A stretch of 47,551 nucleotides of DNA from CAIVAT01 sp037139855 (GTDB lineage: Bacteria; Bacteroidota; Bacteroidia; Bacteroidales; FEN-979): positions 1-47,551 of the forward strand of contig JBAXFM010000003.1 of assembly GCA_037139855.1 (NCBI GenBank). The letters run 5' to 3'. This document shows positions 41,578 to 47,551 of this stretch, one piece after another. Position numbers and translations under genes: made by a program. The number at the start of each line of letters is the position of its first letter. The first letter of the stretch is position 1. Below the pieces are notes generated by a model. That model saw only the letters and a list, made by a program, of their open reading frames with translations. It had not been told where the DNA came from and did no database searches.

Positions 41578-44386
41578 TGACCTTGCTGATTTGTGTATTG
41601 TGCTGCCAAACCGCCGTGGTGGCCTGTTCCTGAGGAAATACCTGGCAGCGGAGGTGGGGAAGGCAACATGGGCGCCAACCGTTTTTTCCATAGAGGATTT
41701 TATTACAGAGATCAGCGGACTACAGGAGGTCGACAATTTACCGCTGCTTTTTGAACTTTATGAGGTTCATAAGGAAATTGAAGAAAACAACGCCCAATCT
41801 TTTGAGGAATTTTCAAGATGGGCGCCTCAGTTGCTGAGCGATTTTAATGAGGTTGACCGCTACCTGGCCAATGCCGAAGAATTGTTCACGACACTCACCG
41901 AAGCCAGGGCCATCAGCTTATGGAACCTGGATGGGCAACCCCTGACTGATTTTGAGAAAAAATATTTACAGTTTTATCAATCATTGTTTGGCTATTATGA
42001 GAAATTCACCCATCGTTTGATAGCTAAAAACCATGCCTATCAGGGGCTTAGTTTCAGATATGCTGCTGAAAATATTGAATCAACAAAGGAAAACCTGCCA
42101 TGGCGCCATGTGATTTTTGCCGGGTTTAATGCCTTGACCAAAGCGGAGGAACACATCATAGGCGCATTGCGGAACGATGGAAAAGCAACCCTGCTCTGGG
42201 ATTGCGATCACTATTACCTGGATAATCCCCAGCAGGAAGCAGGCGATTTTTTACGTAACTGGATGCGTAAATGGCCGGTAAAAGAGCCCCGCTGGATTGC
42301 AGACGATTTTGCCGGTTCAGCGAAAAAAATTGAAATCATTGGTTCGCCGGATCCGGTTGGTCAGGTGAAATATTGCGGACACTTGTTGCAGGATTTGGCG
42401 AAAAATGGTCTTACCAATGAAAAAACCGCAGTGGTGTTACTTGATGAAGGGTTGCTGATTCCGCTGCTCAACTCCATTCCCGACAACGTGGAATCACTTA
42501 ACATCACAGCAGGGCTTCCGTTAAAACAAACTCCCCTTGCCAGCCTCTTTGAAACTATTTTTCAGCTTCACCTTCACACAAATCAGTTTACCTATCTTGT
42601 TTCCAAAGGGATCAGAAAATATTACTACAAGGATGTACTGAAACTACTGCAGCATCCCTACATCCACAGGATGGCGCAAAAAATGATGAGCGGAAACCGG
42701 TTTGCATTTGATGAAACGATTGACAAGATCAGGATGGGGCATCAGATTTTTATCGGGATGGAAGATATTTGCGCACAGCGCACAGACCTGTTTTCAGCCG
42801 ACCTGACTTTTCTGGAGGTAATGTTCACCCACTGGATAAAACCATCCGATACCCTTGTTTGTTTCAAATCCGTGATCGAATTACTCAGAAACAGCATCAT
42901 TACCTCCATGGAAATGGAGTATCTCTTTGCCTTTTCCAAAATTGTACACCAGCTTGGCAATCTTTTAACCGAGTTCCAACCGGAATTGAAAATAACGGCG
43001 CTTTACGAATTGTATCAGCAGACCATTATGGGAACGAGTCTCCCTTTCTATGGCGAACCACTAAAAGGGGTTCAACTCATGGGAATGCTTGAAACCCGTA
43101 CGCTTGATTTTGAGAACCTTATCATCCTATCCTGCAACGAAGACCTTCTGCCAAGTGGAAAAATCAATGCCTCCTTCATCCCTTTCGACATTAAACGAAA
43201 TTTTGAGCTTCCGACTTACAGGCATAAGGACTCGGTGTATGCCTACCATTTTTATCGTCTGATTCAGCGGGCCAAAAATGTTTGGATTCTTTACAATACC
43301 GAGCCGGATCAATTGGGAGGAGGTGATCGCAGCCGTTTTCTCCGGCAAATCACCAGTGAATTACCTGTTTTTAATCCTGGGATCACCATCCGTGAATCTA
43401 TTTTAACCACGCCGGTCATCAAAGGGGAAATGCTCCCGGCCATTGAAATTCCTAAAACCGGAGATACCCTTACTTCACTGGAAGAAAAGGCTGTTAAAGG
43501 TTTTTCGGCAACCTCGCTGAATTTATTCCGCAATTGTCCGCTTAAATTTTATTATGCCGAAATTGCCGGCATTAAAGAGCCTGAGGATATCGATGATACC
43601 ATTGACCCTGCCGTACTGGGAAGTGCGGTTCACGAGGCGCTTAACAAGCTCTACCTGCCATTTCTCGATCAGCCAATGACAACAGACAAGTTTGTTGCCA
43701 TGGAAAAGGAGTCAGATCAGGCTGTTGATAAAGCTTTTGAAAAGAAGTTCAAAGGTTCCGACATCACATACGGTAAAAATCTGTTGCTGGTGAGTGTTGC
43801 GAAACTGATGGTCAGGAGGTTCCTGCAATATGAGTCTGATCAGGTGAGTGAACTGGCAAAATCGGGACAGCATTACACGGTTGCTCTTCTTGAACAACTG
43901 GTTGAAACATTTATCACCATTCCATTTGCCGGCAACGATTTGAAGATCAGGTTGAAAGGATTTATCGACCGGGTGGATAAAATGGAAGGCTGGTGGAAAA
44001 TTATCGACTACAAAACCGGAACCACCGAGTCAAAACAGGTGAAGGTGAAAGATTGGGATGATTTAATCGCAAATCCCGATCTGAACATTGGTTTTCAGCT
44101 CCTGATGTATGGATATCTGTTGCGGTGCCGGTTTAAAAACCCTATCAGTTCAAGCGCCGGGATCATCTCACTGAAGAGGATCAATGCAGGGTTCACTCCG
44201 GTGTTTGTACCTGATGATTCATCCTGTAAATTGACGTCGGTATTGAATGAAACATCAGCCATTCATTTTGAGGAGTTGATCAGGACACTGCTGGCAGATA
44301 TGTATGACCTTGAAAAACCGTTCATTCAAACCACAGATCCTGATATATGTGAACGGTGTCCTTACATCAATCTTTGTGGACGTTGA
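41525..44386 (+). CDS. addB: AddB-like PD-(D/E)XK nuclease with iron-sulfur cysteines
   Basis: A 953-residue protein, the probable partner of the AddA-like helicase at 25726. The N-terminal part (LCIVLPNRRGGLFLRKYL) is UvrD/AddB-like but lacks a Walker A, so the helicase half is probably not an active ATPase. The C-terminal nuclease has GSAVHEALNKLY, RLKGFIDRVD and IIDYKTG. Four cysteines fit the AddB Fe-S cluster: one in LFRNCPLKFYYAE, and C942, C945 and C951 at the very end. Start: ATG 41525 (MLPFLQKTAQYL), right after a -7 element; ATG 41480 would add 15 residues unlike the family. Its 3' end overlaps the convergent AmmeMemoRadiSam gene by 20 bases (44367-44386). Confidence 0.88.
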   Translation: MLPFLQKTAQYLVATFNDDLADLCIVLPNRRGGLFLRKYLAAEVGKATWAPTVFSIEDFITEISGLQEVDNLPLLFELYEVHKEIEENNAQSFEEFSRWAPQLLSDFNEVDRYLANAEELFTTLTEARAISLWNLDGQPLTDFEKKYLQFYQSLFGYYEKFTHRLIAKNHAYQGLSFRYAAENIESTKENLPWRHVIFAGFNALTKAEEHIIGALRNDGKATLLWDCDHYYLDNPQQEAGDFLRNWMRKWPVKEPRWIADDFAGSAKKIEIIGSPDPVGQVKYCGHLLQDLAKNGLTNEKTAVVLLDEGLLIPLLNSIPDNVESLNITAGLPLKQTPLASLFETIFQLHLHTNQFTYLVSKGIRKYYYKDVLKLLQHPYIHRMAQKMMSGNRFAFDETIDKIRMGHQIFIGMEDICAQRTDLFSADLTFLEVMFTHWIKPSDTLVCFKSVIELLRNSIITSMEMEYLFAFSKIVHQLGNLLTEFQPELKITALYELYQQTIMGTSLPFYGEPLKGVQLMGMLETRTLDFENLIILSCNEDLLPSGKINASFIPFDIKRNFELPTYRHKDSVYAYHFYRLIQRAKNVWILYNTEPDQLGGGDRSRFLRQITSELPVFNPGITIRESILTTPVIKGEMLPAIEIPKTGDTLTSLEEKAVKGFSATSLNLFRNCPLKFYYAEIAGIKEPEDIDDTIDPAVLGSAVHEALNKLYLPFLDQPMTTDKFVAMEKESDQAVDKAFEKKFKGSDITYGKNLLLVSVAKLMVRRFLQYESDQVSELAKSGQHYTVALLEQLVETFITIPFAGNDLKIRLKGFIDRVDKMEGWWKIIDYKTGTTESKQVKVKDWDDLIANPDLNIGFQLLMYGYLLRCRFKNPISSSAGIISLKRINAGFTPVFVPDDSSCKLTSVLNETSAIHFEELIRTLLADMYDLEKPFIQTTDPDICERCPYINLCGR

Positions 44387-45875
44387 ATTCTTTCTCGGAA
44401 AACACACAGGCTTCATAGATAAAAAGTTCGGCGTCTTTCCATCCATTCCATCCGATGCCGGCTTTATCGCGCGCACAATGGCCAAGAAATTCTTCAATGG
44501 TCCATCCGGTTTCAGTGGCTACCTGCGGTAAAAATGTGCCGGAGGAGGATCCTTTTTTTATATAGATTCCATGCTTCCCCAAAATGATCTCTTTGGGCGA
44601 AGTGATCTTTTTCATCGGGGAAAGTACAGATATTTCTATGTCAAGTTGCTCAATTTCACCAATTTTCACCGGATCGAACCGGGTGTCTTCGGTAGCCGAT
44701 GCCACGGCCATCTCACGGATAAGTTTATACAAAGGCATGTCGGAAGAAAATCTGCCGAGGCAGCCACGCAAGGCCCCATCTTCTTTCAATGTCACAAAGG
44801 CACCGGCATGTATCTTCATGCTTTCGGTATATGATGTTGCGTTGTCGTCGGGAATACGCCTGTCACGAAGGTATCTTTCGATGGTATTCCTGGCAATTTT
44901 CAATAATCTTGTTTTTTCATCCCGGGTAAAATCAAAGCCTGAGTTATTGGTTGTCAAAGCTATAGACCAATACCCGACCACCTGGTTTTTATCCCCGTAT
45001 TTTGAGTCACCCGAATTCAGGTATTGAACAGGGGTGATCTTAATTTCCGGCTGATGGTCAATCAGGTTGAGCATGACCAGGATGGCAGTCCAGCCACAGA
45101 GATTGGTTGCCAGGTCAGGAACATTTTTGCGCTGGTAATTGTTCAGAAACTTCATCAAATCTTCCGGGGAACCGGCAACGATAGCATCACAGGTTGCCTT
45201 GTCAGCTAATTGCGCATCGGCATAGGCAGGGTAATGCGAAAAATCAGTGCTGAAAACAAAGAGGTTCCGGTTATTAAACCAGGGTTTCAATGCTTTGGCT
45301 ATTTTCCTACAGGTCTCTTCCGATTGGGTGCCAAGAACAATGGGTACCAGTTTGAAATTCTTTTTCAGGTGGTACTGCAAAAAAGGAATCTGCACCTCCA
45401 GGCTGTGCTCGGTGCGGTCGGCTTCAGGGTTAAAAACGAATACCGGGTTTTCACTGATCAGTTTATTGGCCAGTTCAAGGTTAACCTTAACGTTACCCAA
45501 CGGGGTAACATAATCGCCCTGGTTGTAAATGGAAGCGCCCGGAAATGAAACCTGGTGGCTGGCAGCAATGACAAATACATTTTCATATTCCTTGTCGGGG
45601 TCCACCTGGTTATATCCGCTTGCAGCAACTTTTCCCGAAAATACATATCCTGCATGCGGACAAACAATGCCGATAACATTATCTGCCATACGAGGCTGTG
45701 CTTCCGTAAACAGGTTTTTCAGGTCGGCCCTGAGTTCACTGGCATCAGATGGATAAAATCGTCCGGCAGCAGCAGGTTTCCGGTCAATCTGATCACCATT
45801 GTCCTGTGGTTGACATTCCTGGTTGAAGTTGAAAAATAATCCCATAAATAAAAGGCTTTTAAAATACCTCAGCAT
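44367..45875 (-). CDS. Fused AmmeMemoRadiSam protein B (Memo) and protein A (AMMECR1)
   Basis: A 502-residue fusion. Residues ~32-305 are the Memo-like protein B (RKPAAAGRFYP, VCPHAGYVFSG, ASHQVSFPGASIY, EHSLEVQIPFLQY, STDFSHYPAY, LCGWTAILVM; the His and Cys of the Memo metal site are kept). Residues ~320-495 are AMMECR1-like protein A (HAGAFVTLKEDGALRGCLGRF, AVASATEDTRFDPV, EISVLSPM, GWTIEEFLGHC). The system, with a radical SAM enzyme, is widespread but its reaction is not known to me. The N-terminus (MLRYFKSLLFMGLFFNFNQEC) looks like a signal segment, with a Cys at 21 but not a canonical lipobox; export is possible. The radical SAM partner is divergent at 47170. Confidence 0.9.
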   Translation of the reverse strand: MLRYFKSLLFMGLFFNFNQECQPQDNGDQIDRKPAAAGRFYPSDASELRADLKNLFTEAQPRMADNVIGIVCPHAGYVFSGKVAASGYNQVDPDKEYENVFVIAASHQVSFPGASIYNQGDYVTPLGNVKVNLELANKLISENPVFVFNPEADRTEHSLEVQIPFLQYHLKKNFKLVPIVLGTQSEETCRKIAKALKPWFNNRNLFVFSTDFSHYPAYADAQLADKATCDAIVAGSPEDLMKFLNNYQRKNVPDLATNLCGWTAILVMLNLIDHQPEIKITPVQYLNSGDSKYGDKNQVVGYWSIALTTNNSGFDFTRDEKTRLLKIARNTIERYLRDRRIPDDNATSYTESMKIHAGAFVTLKEDGALRGCLGRFSSDMPLYKLIREMAVASATEDTRFDPVKIGEIEQLDIEISVLSPMKKITSPKEIILGKHGIYIKKGSSSGTFLPQVATETGWTIEEFLGHCARDKAGIGWNGWKDAELFIYEACVFSEKEFNVHKD

Positions 45876-45903
45876 TTTTTAAAAAAATTTGATAAATTTT
45901 ATG

Positions 45904-45931
45904 TAAAGATACAACCAAATTCATTTTTTCA
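45904..45931 (-). promoter_or_regulatory. Promoter of the AmmeMemoRadiSam B-A gene
   Basis: On the minus strand: TTG (45931-45929), a 17-base spacer, and TATCTTTA (45911-45904), seven of eight bases of TAnnTTTG. The ATG at 45875 lies 28 bases on. Spacing is the same as at 9352-9379. Confidence 0.55.
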
Positions 45932-45978
45932 ACTACACCTTTATTGGATGTAAACAGGTTGTGAGTTAGCGGAAAGTC

Positions 45979-46000
45979 AGAGGAAGGTTAGAGGAAGGTT
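45979..46000. repeat. Two 11-bp tandem copies of AGAGGAAGGTT
   Basis: A short direct repeat in the space between the AmmeMemoRadiSam B-A gene and the DUF4143 remnant. It could mark the edge of inserted DNA, but nothing else supports that. Confidence 0.4.
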
Positions 46001-46097
46001 AGACGATTGAATTTGAAATGGCCTGACGACCATTTATTTCTGAGGAAATGCAAATATACAAAATCAGGCGCAGTTTTCGACAAGAATTGGCAATTAA

Positions 46098-47008
46098 AAT
46101 ATAAAATCATCCACCCAAAATACAGATATTTACATAACGGTGTCAAATGCATTTTTGATGAGTAGCGAATTAGCAACTTTGTTGAGCGGTCGTTACATAG
46201 AAATTTCTATTTTACCTTTTTCATTTAATGAATACTTAATTACGCGCCATATTGACACGAGCAACAAGTACCTCAATTACGAAGCTTTGTTTTTTGACTA
46301 TGTAAACGAAACTTCATTACCAAAAGGAGTGGAATTGAGAGAAAACGGTTTTGATAAAATTTATGAATATCTATCCGCTATTTATACTACAATAATAGAA
46401 AAAGACATAACACAACGGCACCAAATAAACGATAAACGTGCTTTTGCAAATATTGTAAAATTTGTGGCTTCTAATATTGGAAATGCACTTTCGCCAGGCA
46501 ATATTTCCAAAACACTCAAGCAAGATGAACAAAATATTCATCATGCCACAGTGGGAAAATACATTGAATATTTGGTAGAGAGTTTTGTGTTTTACAAAGT
46601 AAATCGCTTTGATTTGAAAGGCAAAAAACAATTGGCTACACAAGAAAAATACTATTTGGTAGACGTAGGTTTATTGAATGTTTTGGTTGGTAAAGAGCGC
46701 ATAAATGACAGAGGTCACATTTAGAAAATATTGTTTATTTAGAACTTTTACGCAGAGGTAATAAAATTTGGACAGGAACATCCCGAAACACAGAAGTGGA
46801 CTTTGTTTGCAAAACGCCTACAGGCGACATTGAGTACTATCAGGTTGCGTGGCAAATGACAAACGAAAGCACTGTGGAACGTGAGTTTGGGGCATTAGAA
46901 AAAATAAACGATAACTATCCGAAATATTTGCTCACAACAGATTCGTTTATGCAAAATCGAAGCGGAGTAAAACACTATAACGTATTTAATTGGCTACTTG
47001 ATAATTGA
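46098..47008 (+). pseudogene. Remnant of a DUF4143-type AAA ATPase gene
   Basis: Only the C-terminal part of an ATP-binding DUF4143 protein remains. The frame opens after a TAA at 46095-46097 with TDIYITVSNAFLMSSELATL, where the family has a DIYITGSNA-type motif in the middle of the AAA domain; the Walker A and B part is gone. It then reads LLSGRYIEI, FNEYL and KYYLVDVGLLN, and stops at TAG 46722-46724 (DRGHI-stop). One missing T there explains the stop: adding it gives DRGHILENIVYLELLRRGNK, which joins the fragment that continues to 47008 (WTGTSRNTEVDFVCKT). Base use is poorer in GC than in the neighbours. These ATPases are scattered mobile-type accessory genes of unclear role; this copy is dead. 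Confidence 0.85.
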
Positions 47009-47116
47009 AATTCAATAATAACCATTACTTGGATTCCAATACCCCAAGTTACATAGGACATAGGGAAGTAATAGGGAAGCAATAAAGGAAACGAAGGAAC
47101 GTAGAGAAAGTTTGTG

Positions 47117-47124
47117 TAAATTTG
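47117..47124 (+). promoter_or_regulatory. -7 element (TAAATTTG) for the radical SAM gene
   Basis: An exact TAnnTTTG, 45 bases before the GTG start at 47170. No TTG is found at the -33 position. Confidence 0.4.
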
Positions 47125-47169
47125 TAATATCCGGAAGTAACAAACAACTCTGTTCAAATAGGTTTATCT

Positions 47170-47551
47170 GTGAAAAAATATTCAAAACGTCAGTTTTTCC
47201 AATCAGGCCTTACCGACCTTGGAGCTTTATTTTCAGGACTAAACCCGGTGAGCGGATTGGCAAAATCGATTGTCGGAATGGGCAAAGGCAGCATGCCAGG
47301 ATCAGGAGTTGCAGGGAAATTTACCAGGGAATCACCCTATGCTGAAATGACCCCGAGAGGAACCAAATGCGGGATTTGTCCAAACAACTGCATCCTGCGT
47401 GAAGGGATGACCAGTATTTGCAAAACCCATGAGGTGAAAGATGGTAAACTTTACACCATTGCTTATGGAAATCCTTGTTCTACGCATGTCGATCCCATTG
47501 AAAAGAAACCGTTTTTTCATTTTTTGCCTGCATCCTCCAGCTTTTCGATTG
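47170..47551 (+). CDS. AmmeMemoRadiSam radical SAM enzyme, N-terminal part
   Basis: The frame is open to the window edge (127 codons). KCGICPNNCILREG, CKTHEVKDGKLYTIAYGNP, STHVDPIEKKPFFHFLP and SSFSI are the conserved N-terminal sequences of the radical SAM member of the AmmeMemoRadiSam system, related to pyruvate formate-lyase activating enzyme; the CxxxCxxC cluster site would follow just outside the window. The only start in frame after the stop at 47125-47127 is GTG 47170. The N-terminus (KKYSKRQFFQSG, then a mildly hydrophobic stretch) resembles a Tat signal with Lys-Arg in place of Arg-Arg, so the enzyme may be exported or membrane-bound; uncertain. It is divergent from the fused B-A gene. 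Confidence 0.88.
   Translation, partial: MKKYSKRQFFQSGLTDLGALFSGLNPVSGLAKSIVGMGKGSMPGSGVAGKFTRESPYAEMTPRGTKCGICPNNCILREGMTSICKTHEVKDGKLYTIAYGNPCSTHVDPIEKKPFFHFLPASSSFSI

Noticed and set aside
44584..45548. Long plus-strand frames opposite the AmmeMemoRadiSam gene
   Set aside because: They are shadows of the well-conserved minus-strand protein and have no family features or promoter.
47112..47345. Plus-strand frame (77 codons) at the radical SAM start
   Set aside because: It overlaps the conserved radical SAM frame in a different phase and has no family features.

Overview
The window looks like a chromosomal segment of a member of the Bacteroidota, probably of a Bacteroidales-like lineage. 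The evidence is a type IX secretion (T9SS) sorting domain, beta-propeller/Y_Y_Y sensor architecture, FISUMP and tail-fibre-like surface proteins, AddAB-type nucleases of the Bacteroidota kind, and several promoter-like TAnnTTTG (-7) elements, two of them with a TTG 17 bp upstream. No tRNA, rRNA, CRISPR array, transposase or integrase was seen. Both ends cut through genes: the 3' part of parC at the left and the 5' part of an AmmeMemoRadiSam radical SAM gene at the right.

Layout. (1) 1-1068: ParC C-terminal part. (2) 1241-9236: a tight operon of four multidomain sensors (PAS/GAF, 5TM-LYT, periplasmic propeller) that lack a kinase domain but all end in the same ~40-residue helical tail, followed by a lone CheR methyltransferase. 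A receiver-PAS-histidine kinase and a stand-alone receiver follow under their own promoter (9421-12100), then a flavodiiron protein (12126-13352) and a lipoprotein of unknown function. I read the sensor block as many inputs feeding one phosphorelay or methylation-linked output; this is inference. (3) 18800-14324, minus strand: a KimA-like potassium transporter, a small two-TM protein, a KdpD-like kinase broken by an in-frame amber codon, and KdpE; KdpFABC is not present. (4) 18916-25677: tsaD, divergent from a tamB-like gene that overlaps a T9SS cargo gene. (5) 25726-32281: an AddA-like helicase-nuclease, an AmgK-type sugar kinase fused to a RapZ C-terminal domain, MurU, and a convergent Old Yellow Enzyme gene. 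(6) 32607-41577: four tandem surface-protein paralogues with a common N-terminal module and exchanged C-terminal modules (FISUMP, FISUMP, DUF1566, head-repeat/S74-like), then an M6-like metalloprotease. (7) 41525-44386: an AddB-like nuclease. (8) 44367-47551: a fused AmmeMemoRadiSam B-A protein and, divergently, the radical SAM partner, separated by the decayed remains of a DUF4143 ATPase gene.

The intergenic spaces carry two families of short repeats: heptamer arrays of GAATGAC at three gene 3' ends, and a multi-hairpin REP-like element at two places. Four genes have broken reading frames (kdpD, the fourth paralogue, probably the M6 protease, and the DUF4143 gene). At least two breaks are single-base indels, so genome decay and sequencing or assembly error must both be considered.

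No gene-free stretch exceeds 300 bases. The longest (32330-32606, 277 bases) is AT-rich and holds, apart from the OYE promoter at its edge, nothing I can name.
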